DNA of 64,000 bases from the NCBI GenBank assembly GCA_037957365.1, contig JARHVA010003186.1, positions 442,501-506,500 on the forward strand. Reading direction: 5' to 3'. Positions 47,302 through 60,124 of this stretch are shown piece by piece. Numbering within the stretch: the first letter of the stretch is position 1; every line of letters begins with the position of its first letter. The notes under the pieces were generated by a model, which saw only the letters and a program-made list of their open reading frames with translations, did not search any database and was not told the DNA's origin. Source of the DNA: Torreya grandis. Its lineage: Eukaryota > Streptophyta > Pinopsida > Cupressales > Taxaceae. A program made the translations under genes and the position numbers.

Positions 47302-49998
47302 ATCATATGTTTATCCAAAACCATCCTCACCCATCCTAAACTATCCTAAATCATCCTTAACCATCTTAAGCCTATATTTACCCATCTTACACCTATCAAA
47401 ATCCATCTTACACTGATCCTCAACCATCCCAAACCATCCTTAAATACCCTTACCTATACAAAATCATCCTTATCCAGTTAATCCAAAACCTTTCCAAACC
47501 CATCCTTGCCCATTTAATCCCAAATCCATCAAAACCCATCAATTTTAATCCAATATTTTCCATCATAAAACCATCATTATTCCCAGTTTGACCTTGATAA
47601 TGAAGTGGAAATGTATTGAGACATGTTCTATGAAATATCTTATTTTATCCTTACAAAGCTACTTTGATGACTAGACACTTGGTTCTTACGTCATGTGTTC
47701 CTTGGAATTATCATCTTAATTCCAATCCATACCTATTCATTCATATGTCATCCATAATGTGTCCCTTCCATCCACTATCACTCCCTTCCTCAGTGTTAGA
47801 ATAGTTTTCCCTTTTCTAGTAACCCTTATATATACATATATAAATCTAACAAAATATAAAAACATCAAAATATCTAAAAATACAAAAAAGATCAAAATCC
47901 ATTATCCTTCGTTACATACCCTAATCATACCTTACAAGGATAGTTCAACAATGTCAAAGAAGCCAAATTCCAAAGGGTTCTAATCTAGCCAAGGACATCC
48001 AAAAATTCATTTGCTTACATGTTTTTCTGGTCATTTACATTTTAAAAATTAGTTACTTTTTTTTGTTTGTAAATGCATTTACATTCTTTATTACTTTGAT
48101 TTCATAATGTTTATTTACTTCCTTATTTGTTTTAATTACATGGTTTTTCATTATTTCAAACATTTATTTTTATCTTATTTTCATTGTTACTTTATATTTC
48201 TAGATCACTATGTGCATTACAAATAGTGTTAATATGATCTTCCATAGCATGATGTACTAAGAATTTTACTTGTGACTCTATCAGTCCTTATGTGTATAAC
48301 ATGATAGACATCATGGTTTTTCCATACCATTGGTGCATATATTTTTTCACTATATCAAATAAAGGTTGCTTAAATCTTATTAGTTATTAATGTTGGAATT
48401 ATTATTGGAACTCCAAATCAAAATGAATTAACATAATCAATTATAAAACCATCTACCATTCTCAAATGGAGAATTTGTGTGTCATCTTAAGCAAATCCAT
48501 TATGATATAATACTAGTAGGACCCATGACATGCTAATAAGACTGGCCCATAGAGTGCTTCGAGGTTATATTCCATGTTATTTATCCTACACATTTATAAT
48601 AGACACTATGTTAATCTTAAATGGCTACATATCCATCTAAAACACACTCATTATCATTCAAAATCCCATAACAAAGAAAATAAATTTATTAAACCTCATC
48701 ACTTATATATAAATTAGCTTTTAAATTCACCACCCACATGAAAAAAATCACCATAATGAATGTTAAATTTTCAATTATCACAATGACAAATTCATTTTCA
48801 TCCCTGTTTTATGCATTCCAATGCAAAAACCAAGTTTGTTTCACCATACATCACATAATAAAATATATATCCCATAAATGAATCAAATCCATATTATCAA
48901 ATCATCATTAATCCATGCAGTCAATTAACTTTCTTGTTTATGCTTACAAATAAATCATCCAAATCATTTCCTAATATTTTTATTCAATCTCCCACACTTA
49001 TCGATTGGGACCATCAACATCACAATATCCATATTTTCTCCATCACTCCCTTATCAAATCAATTAATTAGTGAATTATTAAATATAATATAAGCTCAAAA
49101 CTTTATCAACATGATATATTATTCCCATAATCCGCTCATATGAACCCTAATTCATGAGGTACCTTAAAGTGTGTAGCTTATCTCAAGATATATCATTCTT
49201 AATCTTCTCCTTGTATATATCATTGCTTAGGGTCAAAACAATCCATCATCACATCTAATCTTAATGTGAATCATTAACTTGAGTTAATAATGTCCATGGG
49301 TCAATCTTACATTCTATCATTACTTTACATCTCTTCCCACATTAAGAGGACTACATCTGGTATAATATCCCCAAATAGATTATGTTCATGATAGATTATG
49401 TAGGAAAAGCTTGGAGATATAGGGTTTATAGATTCAGTTTGGTCACCACCATCCATCCAATTCATTTCATCCACATTTTATACCATAATTTAATCAAAGT
49501 GATAAAAATATTTATCACTACTTTCAATTATCAATCTTGTAAATTTTTATCAACACAATGGAAAATCTATATTTTTCATTTCATGCCATGTGGCTTACCA
49601 TCATCAGGATATATCATTCCCACATATACTCATATGACCCTTGAGTCTTGAGCACCATCCAAGTTTGAAATTTATGGATGGACAATATTTTTTTCTGATC
49701 TATTGTCTAGTTTGTAAACTAGGGGCAAATCCTTTTAATTTACATACTTTAAATGTGCAAGTATAGTATTGATTTTTAGTAATTCAATTTATTGTCAAGT
49801 TTTAATTACAACCACTTAATCCTTTTCCTCTTGATAATTTTTATAATCCATCCACTTTTCCACATGAGCACTTGAGGGGGCATCATCACATTCATTTTCA
49901 TTCACTTGGGGTAACTTTTTCTTCTCAATCATTAATGCTCTACTTTATTATTCTTTGAAAGGGTTTTGCTTCGCAACACCATTTTAAAGAGAATAAAA
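47302..49998. other. 3' internal region of the outer element
   Basis: The first 260 bp are built from variants of CCATCCTAAA and CCATCTTACA, a degenerate C-rich repeat with almost no G. The remainder has no gene I can support. It ends with the purine-rich AAAGAGAATAAAA before the 3' LTR. Confidence 0.55.
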
Positions 49999-50734
49999 TG
50001 AATTCACCTAAATTTATTTTAATGTCAAAATTCACTCTTCTTAGTCCCCAAATATGAATTCAAAATAACATCATTTCTCTCCAAAATTTTGAATAATTGA
50101 ATAATTCTTAATTAATCAATTATGCACACCTTTTATCCAAATTTAATTAATAAATATAGATTTTCCACCTCACCCAAGCATCCTCCACCTTTATCTCAAC
50201 CATTTTTCAACTCATCTAACCACTTCCTCAACCACCTTTTGATTCACCTTGGAAATTTTCAACTAGCTTGACCCATTCTTAATGACTAACTCAACCAACT
50301 CCCCTTCCTCTCAACTTATGGAATTGGTCATCATCCTTATGGATGAGGACTAATTATCCATTATTGATTATTTGAATTATTTAAAAATATATAAATAATC
50401 CTCCACCATTTGATAAAACATGAAATCCACCAATTTCAATCATCTTATGCTAATGAAGTGTTATCAAATTTTCAAGTGAATCTAAGCCATCTAAAGATCA
50501 CTTGCATAACAAAAATCTACCTAAATTACCTTTCTTTGGATAATATTGAACAACCAAATTATAGATAAAATTAATTCAAATCACAATGAAAGAATCGTGT
50601 GGTAATTCAAAGGTATAAGTTTGTGTATTATTTTCTTGCATCTATATCTCTATCCTGGGATGATTGAGTTTAGATTAGGTTTTGTTTGATAATTGTTTTC
50701 TTATCTTAATTGCAATTTGAATTACCTTCACATA
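49999..50734 (+). repeat. 3' LTR of the outer element
   Basis: 736 bp; partner of 26347-27120. Visibly more diverged from it than the two Athila-like LTRs are from each other, consistent with this being the oldest layer of the nest. Confidence 0.8.
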
Positions 50735-53199
50735 AATAGGACTACTAATTGCATACCCTAAAATTAACTAGGTGTTCTAATCAACATTTTTTGCATGAAT
50801 CTCTAACCTATTGATCAATTAAATAATATCACAAGGATTTATAGAACTTTGGAATGAAATTATTGATTCAATATTTTTGTTTTCAAATTAAAAAATCATC
50901 CATTCTCTTAATGTTATTTCCATTAAAATAATGGTATAACCACATGAAATAAATTTAGATAAACAAGGGAAATGAAAATTACATTCAAGATATTATTTCA
51001 TTAGCTATAAAAAATAAGGATATTTACTTCTTCACCCAATTAATATTATTAGTATGTCACAATTACATAACCAAAGAAGAAAAAGGAAAAAATTTTAATA
51101 GAGATGATGCAAGTAAATTTAACCAAGAAGAGGATATCTATAGGGTTATTCACCCTTTGAAATAATAAATGATAATACAATATATAGAATATACAACTTG
51201 AAACAAAATTTTACTATAAAGCTACATATTTATTATATTTTATCCTTTCCCTTGTGGTAATAGTCATCATAGGGCCAAAGTGAAAATGGAGATGAGATTA
51301 ATAACCTCCCTCAATAAACACCATCATTTAATTAATAATAATAGATATGGATATTGGTGGGGGAACTTTTTGGTATGGGAATTGTCAACTTAGGGGCTTA
51401 GAATATTGGTACTAATTAAGTTTCTCTAGGATTGAAAATATAATCCTCCAATACATTAAAATTGAGGAAAGACACATCTTTAAGCAATTATAAAAGCTTC
51501 AAAATATTCATGGAAGGAAAATAAACAAAGGGAAGAAGATGATATCTTACCAATTCAAAGGTAGCTAATATTGGACATCCAAGAGAATGATAAATTCCTC
51601 AGTTATCACTAGAGGATTGTGCCTATAAAAAATAAAAGCCTATGTGCCCACACTAGTTAGGGTATAACCAATTATTTTTTTCAATTTATTATAGTCTAAA
51701 AATGAAATGAATAAAGACATATAATAAATTAGAGGAATCAATGTGGGGACACAATTTTCTAATTAAGATAAAGATAAATGATTCATTCAAATCACAATGA
51801 AAAATAATAGGTAGAACACTAAAATTTATAGAGGAATTGGAATGTATGAGGTTATTTTACATATCATAATTTTAAGGGATGGATATGATGATGGCAAGAA
51901 TTTCTAAAGAGAGCCTTGCACATTAATGAAAAGTGTGTATACAGGAGTCTCAATGTTTAGACATCATTTATGAGTATATAAATTTAGATTAATTTATTTA
52001 ATTAACTCATTTGGAAATGATAATAACATGTTTGATGCAAATTAAAGGGATCATAAGTTACATAAATTTAAAAATAAATAAATCATTTCAATTAGACTTA
52101 TTAAATTCAATAGCATCCTTTCACTAATCACTAAATAATGATAGGAGAATCAACAAAAGGATTTTTTTAATGGATGATGAATGCATAAAGTATCTCCATT
52201 TAAGTCATATAGGTTGTATTTTTAGAATGAAGTTTTTTTACGTCTATAGGCTCTCTAACCACTTATGTTTGACTCCAATCCAAATAGATGCTAGATTCAT
52301 TTTTCCTCTTGTAGAGGTAAACAATGAAAGTTAACATTAAATGTAGAATCAAAATGTTATATTAAGAAAATGTTTGAAAATATTTTCATAAATATAGAAG
52401 GTGAACTAAGAATATTTCTCATTTTCATCTATCATCGATCAAATATAATTTTAAATATTTTCACATCTGCATCTTCAATCTCACCTATCCAGATCTCTTC
52501 ATAATGTTAGAGTCTTATTTATTATAGGAGAATATTTCAAAGTGTCTTCTCTACTTTGACCATATTTTTGAGGTGATATGAAATTGGCTAAGTATAAATT
52601 TAATAACTGTGACTTAAACATTATGATTGAATTTTATTTTTGCACAAGCCTTCTCATTTCCATTAGGGACCTCTAGTTTTCATATCATATGAATGTAATG
52701 GTGTGATTTATTTTGATTAATCATGGTAATGTCACTATAAGGTTTTACATCACACCATTCAATCAATCTCTTTTTGGGTGGGGATCATTTTCCATTGTAT
52801 TGAGGCTTAGGGAACCTTAAAAAAAGTTATAGGTACATGGAAATGATAAATGGAAAGTAATAGGCATTGCTCTCCAAAATTTTTATTATCCCAATCATTT
52901 ATGATCATCAATAATTATTATTAAATAATTTGGAATGATCATTTAAAGGTAGGCATCTGTGTACCACTAAAATCATCACAAAAATCTAAGGCATCAAATA
53001 TAATCACATCAATGATTGATAATCCTATACTCCTAAATAAAAAACATCATTATGTTCAATCAAAAGAGCATCCAAATTTATTATTCTTTTATATGATATA
53101 GGATGGTGTGGAATTAATATATATCCTCTTACAATTAGATCAACCACCTGAACATTCATTTCTAGTAATTAATCCACCCAAGACTAGGGGATAACACAA
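50735..53199. other. Unassigned stretch, possibly including decayed integrase end
   Basis: No gene supported. On the minus strand near 52700-52840 there are short protein-like fragments that could be the integrase C-terminus of the neighbouring Tat-like pol, but no diagnostic motif survives. Confidence 0.4.
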
Positions 53200-55100
53200 T
53201 AAGGTGATACATTTGAGAAGTTAACCATGGAGTGGTGCAAGTCGATTTAATTACATTAACTCTTTTAAATAAGTGGGTGGAAATCTTACCTATCGTATCT
53301 ATATCCCAAGTGGAAAAGGGAAAAGGCATCATAATGGGCTAAAAATCTTGAAGAGGAATGTGGATCTCATGAAATAAGTGTTTCCATTTCTTACATTCTA
53401 TAAAATAATCATGTTCAAGAGTGGGATATAAGTATTATATTATTTGTATCTTCCAATCCATCACATGGACACTAAAATTACCATCATAAACCTTATTTTG
53501 ACAATGGAAAAGGACCCTTTCTGACTCCTCTTGGTTTTCACATCTTACTAGCATGTCTTCAAATGCCTTATGGTATATAACCTAATCTAAGATGACATTC
53601 TTGGAGGTAAAGATGTGAAGGTGCCCCTATGTTTATATTTTCCACTTCAAGATAATTTTGATCAATTAAGTAATGAACTATATCATCATACCAATGAGAA
53701 GAAAAAATAGGATGCACATCCTTATAATAAATTAACTCATATAAATTTGATGTCAATGATATTGATGACATCTAAGGGAGAGTCTGCCAACCAATCAATA
53801 ATGATTTGTCCCTTAAAATACTTTTGGTTGATGTAAGTAAACTAAAATATGCTTAAAAGTGTGATAAAAGATCAACCTTTTGTGATATTTCTTGTTGGGT
53901 CTTGAATGTTCATAAATATTGAGACCTCACTATGACCTACATTTCCTGATCAAACATATTGTGTTGAAATCACTTAGTTACAAACACAATTTCCAAACAC
54001 TCTTTCTCTAATTTCATGTATCATGTTTCATAATCCATAAGAGTGTGGATAATGAAATAAATGACATGCTATTTTTTAGTAGCACCCTTTTGGTCCAACA
54101 TGCAAGAAATAGATACCTTAGTTTCCCTAATATAAAGTATTAAGGAATTATCTAGCTTAGGTGATATAAGCTTGGAAGGAGACATAAGGATTATTTTTAC
54201 CACTTCAAATTCTCCTCAAAATCATCTATAAAATTTAATCCACTTGCCTTATTAATCAATTTTATTAATTGGATGAACTTTATGGGTAAGATCAAGAATA
54301 AGCTATTGAATGGATCCCAACTTTCCTAAGAATGACCTAATCCCTTATTCATCCATGGGGGTGGGGAAGCATTTTAAATATCACACAAATATTGGTAGGT
54401 TTAATATTAATCTCATACAAGGAGATGATATACACTAGGATTTTCCTCTTATGACTCTAAACAAGTATTTTTATAGGTTAAGAGTAATACCATATTTGAC
54501 CAAGCATTTCAAGAAGGCACATAACACCCATAAGTGGTCAATTCATCACCTCACTTTCCCTATAAAATCATCTATGTAAACCTCTGAAATATTATGAATA
54601 AGATCATGGAATATATGGGACATGGGATATGATACATTTCCACTACATTTTTAAGACCAAACGGCATCAAAACATGATAAAAATTCCCCCATGGCATAGT
54701 AAAGTAAATCTTACTATGATATTCATTAGAAATACAAATCTGATTGTATCTTAAGAATCCATCCGTAAGTGATAGCAACTCATATCCTTATTTAGAATCA
54801 ATAATTATATCAATGGAAGGAAGATGGAATTCATATTTAAGACATGCTTTGTTGACAGATTGAAAATCTAAACATATCATGATTTTACTATTCTTTTTGA
54901 GAATAGGAATAATATTGGATATCCACTTGGAATAGTCCATTGGATTAATAAAAACAACTTTTAGAATTTTTATAACTTCATCTTTACCATCAACATAGCT
55001 TTAGGCTTTATTGGATAAAGATTTTGTTTAATTAGTTTTGTGTCAAACATGGTAACAATATTATGAACCATGACCTCAAGATTTATTCTCACCATATTAG
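53200..55100 (-). pseudogene. pol: Tat-like pol: RT, RNase H, integrase start
   Basis: RT: on the minus strand from about 55080, KPKAMLMVKDEVIKILKVVF, DYSKWISNIIPILKKNSKIM, CLDFQSVNKACLKYEFHLPS, then the open stretch 54778-54572 with SLTDGFLRYNQI and YHVLMPFGLKNV. The catalytic box lies in a damaged region just after it. RNase H of the usual gypsy type: about 54140-53780 (HVIYFIIHTLMDYETQYMKL, LEIVFVTKQFQHNMFDQE, written with a former Gln at one stop). Linker and integrase: WYDDIVHYLIDQNY (about 53690), a zinc-like region around 53590-53430, and FPFSTWDIDTIGKIS near 53320, carrying the first catalytic Asp. The rest of integrase is not readable. The sequence style (KNSKIMICLDF, WYDDI) is that of the Tat branch of plant Ty3/gypsy. 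Confidence 0.75.
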
Positions 55101-55689
55101 TGTAAGAAAAGGAAAAATCCTTTGAGATCTTAGTGAGCAATTGTCAATGGTCCTCCATTTCTTGAGGTGAAAGTGAAGACCCAAGCTCGATAATTATAAG
55201 GCTCTCCTTAGTCCCAATGTTGATATATATGTTTCTTTAATGATAGAGGCATTACCTTCCTTAAACACATTAGGGACTAGGGTAAGATTGGGATACTTAT
55301 CCTCTGTATTTAAAACATCATGATCATCATCAGAGGACACATAATCCTCAACCTAGAAATAAGAATCAAAGTATTTTCTCTAAGAGTTGATGTGGGATAA
55401 GAAGTGAGGGATAAACCCCTCTTGTGGTGGAAACATTTAAGTTTATCGTATGATTAAAAAACTCATAAATATACTCATCATTCTTAGCTAATTCAAGGAA
55501 TAATAAAACATCATCCTTTCTAGTATGGGAAATGGTTTGGTCACAAGAAGTCTTCTGCACAAGAGGTTTGTCCTAATTAAGACTATGAAATCAAACCCCA
55601 GTATAGAAGGATGAGGGTTAAAGTGTGAGGATGAAGTAGCCATAAACTCATCTAGTTGTTTACTTTCTCCAAGGATAGCCTCTATATAA
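55101..55689 (-). pseudogene. Linker between upstream RNase H and RT
   Basis: A continuing, broken minus-strand frame. The piece 55560-55366 is open. LGSSLSPQEMEDHCQLLTKI near 55150 matches the segment that leads into RT in Tat-type polyproteins. This continuity argues that the RNase H upstream and RT downstream belong to one polyprotein. Confidence 0.5.
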
Positions 55690-56060
55690 ATGAATTCAAG
55701 TTTTTGGAAACTTCATGCACATCGGTATTATATAACTAAATATGTTCATCTTTAGTTTGATAGACCTCAAAAACTTGGTTGGCAATCAGCTATGAGTCAC
55801 CTTGGATCCTTAAGTTCTAAATGCTTAAAAAAATTAAATGAGTATGCCAATAAATATTATTTATTACTTAGTCCCATTATTTGTACATTGAAAGTCTAGT
55901 TTGAAACCAAAATGCATGACTTGTTCTTTAGGATAAATTAGAAAAACTCCTACCCCTAAACTTAGGTGGCACTTGTCCCCATCATAGTAAAGGACCCACT
56001 AATCATGTATAGAATAAGTAATATCATTTGGTAATACTCTTTGGAATTCTAATATTTTGA
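55690..56060 (-). pseudogene. Second RNase H domain, located upstream of RT
   Basis: On the minus strand from 55998: WVLYYDGDKC, then LGVGVFLIYPKEQVMHFGFK, LDFQCTNNGTK, a damaged ~60-base patch, then NLRIQGDSxLIANQVFEVYQ (x is a stop at a former Gln) and YNTDVHEVSKNLNSFI. D-G at the start, the C-T-N-N turn and G-D-S-x-L-I are hallmarks of the additional RNase H carried by Tat-branch elements. The catalytic Glu expected after TNN falls in the damaged patch. In described Tat elements this domain sits after RT-RNase H and before integrase; here it precedes RT by about 600 bp. Confidence 0.7.
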
Positions 56061-57369
56061 CCATATGAATATAAATAATATTGGTTAAACCCTATTTTGG
56101 TTTCTAGTCTCATGACTCATAAAAGTGATGAGTCTTTACCCCTTGTGAGGTGAATAAGAAAATTTATGGAAACTCAAAAGTTATACTCTTATGGTATTGA
56201 TGAAGGTATGTAATCACTTATAGGAACTCAAAATGCTTACTCATATGATCTATATTAAGGTAGGTAGGCATTTTTCATAACTCAAAAGGTTATTTATTAG
56301 GCTTTCTTTTTAGTGTGGTAAGTATGCTAGCATAGTTGTGATGGATTTTGGGTGTGGTAAGTATACCAACATAATTATGATCTCATTTTGACATGGGAAG
56401 TATGATAAAATAGTTATGTATCTTAAAGTATTATAGGTAATACATGGGTAATATTATTTTTCCCATTGTTATATGTGATAAGGATCATAATAAATTAATG
56501 AGTAGTTTTATAGGGGTTTACCTCTTTGTAAGGAGGAGATAAGGCCTCACTTAAGGTTTTCATGTGTAATCATGATATCTAATGCTGATCTCTATGGTAC
56601 TTATTATTAGGGTATAAATATTCTCCTCAATCACTAGCATGGATAGGGGAGGAGGAATGGCTTGACTGTGTAGTAGAGAACTAGGAATGTGGTGTGAATT
56701 AAAACTAAGTGTATGCCATAATAGAATGACTGACATCTTAGGAAGAAAAAAAAATTAATGGATTAGGAATTCTATAAAATTGATATGATATTAACATAGT
56801 GTGACCATGGATCATGCTTCAAAGAGGCTCATAAGTAATATGAGTATTACGTGAACTAAAACATTCCCATGTGTGATTGAGCATTGGGTGATTATGATGG
56901 TAGTCACAAGAAATTTTGTCATCAAGGGAAAACTCTTCATTTTTTGACATCTCTATCATGAAAATATAAGGTGAACTAGTTAACCCCTTTTGGGGTTCTT
57001 AGTTCTGAGACTCAAATAATTATAGGTCCCTCACCCTCATGGGTCAAAAAAGATGAGAAATGGCATATCTTTTTATAGGATATTGATAATCATAGTTGTA
57101 AACATGGTGTAAACTACCAAAACAGTGATTGGATCTAAATTAGTGATGTTTTCAATTATTACTACTTCCATTTCCTCTAATTTATCCTTAAATAAGGCTT
57201 GAGGTATTCTTCCCCCTTTATTCAAGATAATCACATAGGGATTCATAGGATATGTAACATCCACCAACTTCAAGGTTATTGTGACCCCATTGGTAGGTAG
57301 GTGATAGTCAAAGTGTAGGCCTAGTTGTTTGCATATGGTTATTTAAAGAATATAAAAAGGTTTAGGATC
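56061..57369 (-). other. Region between protease and the second RNase H
   Basis: Open pieces on the minus strand (57273-57073, KLVDVTYPMNPYVIILNKGG) and further broken protein-like sequence, but no domain recognised. It probably belongs to the same polyprotein. Confidence 0.4.
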
Positions 57370-57850
57370 CCCTTAGGTTTAAAAAACCTTAACCAGATGG
57401 AAGAACCTTATATATTGGAACAAGGTTGAAGGGATGGCCTCCATCTTGTGAATTCAGGGTCTTCCCAAAATCATGTTGTAATTTTTGTCTTTATCAATCA
57501 TGTATATTTTCATTAACATAGTCTTGGGACCCAAAGTTACCACATACACAATTATTCATATTAAGGTATACTTGAGGCTATCATAGCCTCATAGGGTATT
57601 GTGAGTTGTATAAAAATTGGTTTCCTCATAACTAGGTTTCTATAAGAAACAAAAGGGGAAAATGTTTATGGCTACCTCATCATCAACCGTGGCTCTTTTT
57701 ACATATTTATTATAGATATTAATTTTTTTTTAAAGGATATATCCCCCCTCCTTACTAATTTAAAATTAGGAGGGAGACTACTAAGGCTGAATAAATAGAT
57801 AGTGTCTTGATAATATTTCCCAAGCATAAACTATATGCAAGAAAAAGTGA
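57370..57850 (-). pseudogene. Tat-like protease region
   Basis: The minus strand near 57700 reads KRATVDDEVAINIF, and near 57530-57400 GPKTMLMKIYMID, YNMILGRP, IHKMEAIPSTLFQYIRF. The motif YNxILGRPWIHxMxAxPSTLHQ is characteristic of the C-terminal half of the aspartic protease in Tat-like pol; here the Trp codon is a stop. The active-site Asp cannot be located. Gag, expected to the right, is not recognisable; LTR-like sequence begins there instead. Confidence 0.6.
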
Positions 57851-58389
57851 AGTTGATCTATAGATAAATCCTAACTCGAGGAAGATAAATCAACTAGCTA
57901 TACTGCTTAAAAATACTTAGATAATTGGGGTCATGACCAATATCGATCTACTAAACCTACCTAATAGATCTCTTATCCCATGATATTGTTAGAGAGGGTT
58001 TTAAAGCCTCTAGTCAAGCAACACCACACAATAACCCTAGTTAGGTCTATAAGGCAATAATAAGTAGATCTAATCTAGTTCTCACTAAAGTTTGTGGCAC
58101 AAATGGGGGATAAGCATAAACATGAAACATGCAAAGTAAAACTCTAGTCAAGTCATTGTAGAGGTAATCCTAATAAAGGAAAGACAATACATTCATTATC
58201 CATTGCTTGTACAAATTTATCTACCAAAATAGAGGAGTAAGATTTAGGAATACTTACCTTGAAGACAAACATGTCAAGCCTCAACCTCTCCCTTGGATAA
58301 TGGTTCTTTTAAGAGGTTTTTCTATATTTTTGAATAAGTTAAGGATGGATAATGGACTATAGTCTAGCCAAGGACCTCTTAGTAAATCT
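57851..58389. other. Unassigned stretch before the left inverted arm
   Basis: No gene and no primer site recognised. It may be the rest of an LTR whose start is at 58979 on the minus strand. Confidence 0.4.
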
Positions 58390-58979
58390 CAAGCTTTCAC
58401 AAGACAAAAGTTCTCCAAGTATGAAACCCTAAATAATGACTCCTCCAGTAGAATGGCAGAAATGTAGACTATAAAGAAGCATAATTGAATGATTCTCTCT
58501 ATTTTAAATGTAGTGAAGGGGGTATATATATCTTTGAATTGACCCTAAGCCCTATTGTAATTTTAGTTGATGTAGTCATCCCAGTCAACCTTATTAGATA
58601 AGAAATAGAGTGATTAGGCCTTGAACTAAGTTAGCTTGGGATGATTCATTCTCTACTCCAAAAATGATGTCAACCCAATTAATTGTGCTCAATGGATGGT
58701 AAAAATGGGTTTTGCTTAGGTAGGGGATATTTGAGGTGGTGAGTTGCTTAGAGGGGTATGAGCGAGGTGTCAAATATTAAGTAAATGTATAATAGGGAAT
58801 TTTACTAATTTTAAGTAGTGGTAAAGGGGATAAAATTCTTATGAATCACCAAAGGTCTACCCACCCCTTTCCTAGTGCACCCTTTAAGGCATGCACTCAA
58901 AGATATTGAGACTCGATGGGTTCCTACAAGAGAGAAAGCATTATCAATTGATAAAGTTTTAAAATATTATGTGTATACA
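58390..58979 (-). repeat. LTR-like repeat, left arm of an inverted pair
   Basis: Its plus strand aligns with the reverse complement of 63400-63975. Shared landmarks are ACCCACCCCTTTC, AGATATTGAGACT and AAGAGAGAAAGCA. On the minus strand it starts TGTATACACAT, the same start the right arm has on the plus strand. A TG start at the inner end suggests an LTR in minus orientation rather than a terminal inverted repeat. Alignment is clear over about 180 bp and looser for the remaining ~400 bp. Confidence 0.6.
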
Positions 58980-59463
58980 TATTCCCCACTCGAAGCTTAT
59001 CACATGTCATGTAGTTTAACATGGGATGGTGCTTCAAAAAAATAACATAGAAGCAAACAACACTGATCTAAATAAATTATAGTATAAATTAATAAGATAA
59101 ATGAAAATAAAGAATTGAAAAATACATACATGTACTTACCTTAGTGTTTTGGAGTAGAAATTATTTGAGAGAAGTGGAGAAGCATCTAAATTAGGGAACA
59201 TGTTGTGAACCTAAAAAATAAGATACAATTTGAATTTTTTGCAAAAATACGTGGTACATAAAAAAATCTCTATGATGTCAAGATTCCAGAATATATTTCA
59301 ATTTGTAAAAAGAGTTAGTAGAAACATAGTTATGAAAAAAAATCAAAATCTAGTGGAAAATAATTCATAATTAAATAATTTTAAATTTTAAATATAAATA
59401 GGGTTTAAAACTATTCATTTGTAATTTTTCTATTTCGATAAAATAGAGCTCTAAGAGACCTAG
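58980..59463. other. Spacer left of the PMD relic
   Basis: No gene, repeat or motif recognised. Confidence 0.4.
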
Positions 59464-59879
59464 ATGAACATAGAGAGTGATGATGATGAGGAGACAATAA
59501 GTACAAACTAGGGGATTATTAGTGTCAATAGTTGGTGTAGCTCAGGTAAGTGATGCATTAAATTCAATTTTTTGGTAATTTTTATTATAAATTAAGCTAG
59601 TAGTGGAAAATTATACATTAAGGGAGAACTATGTAGCAAAATTTATCCTAGGAAATTTTTAGGTAGAGTAATAATTATGTGGTTGAATGGCTAAGAAGTG
59701 GTAGGTGACATAAATGCCAAAGGCATTAATGAAAAACAAGGGAAAAATCATTATGGATTTTGAATGGGGTTGACCTTGTAAACTTATTTCAAAATTTGAT
59801 AGCATAGTTTTAGGGTCAACTACATAGCAAATGGCTGATATAGTTAGCTAATAGTTCATCGACTACACAAGATATGGCC

Positions 59880-60124
59880 GACCTAATTGGGTGATAGGAC
59901 CAACTTCATATAAAGTGTTTGACATAGTTCTATAGTATGGTCGACTTCATATGAGGTGTCCAACTTAATAGGTGATAGGGTTGACTTCATAATAAGTGAC
60001 CAACTTAGTTAGGTGATAGGGTTGACTTCGTAATAAGTGACCGACTTAGTTAGGTGATAGAACCAACTTCATCTAATGTGGTTGACTTAGTTAGGTGATA
60101 GAGTTGACTTCATAGAAAGTGGTT
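59880..60124. repeat. 41-bp minisatellite, six units
   Basis: Units resemble GACTTAGTTAGGTGATAGGG plus TTGACTTCATAATAAGTGACC. The inner units are the most alike. It lies inside the inferred intron of the PMD relic. Confidence 0.85.

Larger units (their letters stand above)
26347..50734 (+). mobile_element. Gag-only LTR element with Tat-like gag, outermost of a three-element nest
   Basis: LTRs are at 26347-27120 and 49999-50734. Flanking duplications are GATAG (26342-26346) and AATAG (50735-50739), four of five identical. The primer site adjoins the 5' LTR at 27121, and a purine-rich AAAGAGAATAAAA (49986-49998) adjoins the 3' LTR, so the element reads on the plus strand. Removing the nested insertion (31985-47296 plus one duplicated target site) leaves about 7.5 kb of internal DNA. 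That DNA holds one gag fragment and otherwise noncoding, strikingly G-poor sequence; no pol motif is visible. I class it as a non-autonomous gag-bearing element related to the Tat branch of Ty3/gypsy. Confidence 0.75.

Noticed and set aside
47302..47560. CCATCCTAAA units as interstitial telomere repeat
   Set aside because: The plant telomere unit is CCCTAAA; these units have another sequence and length and are too irregular.
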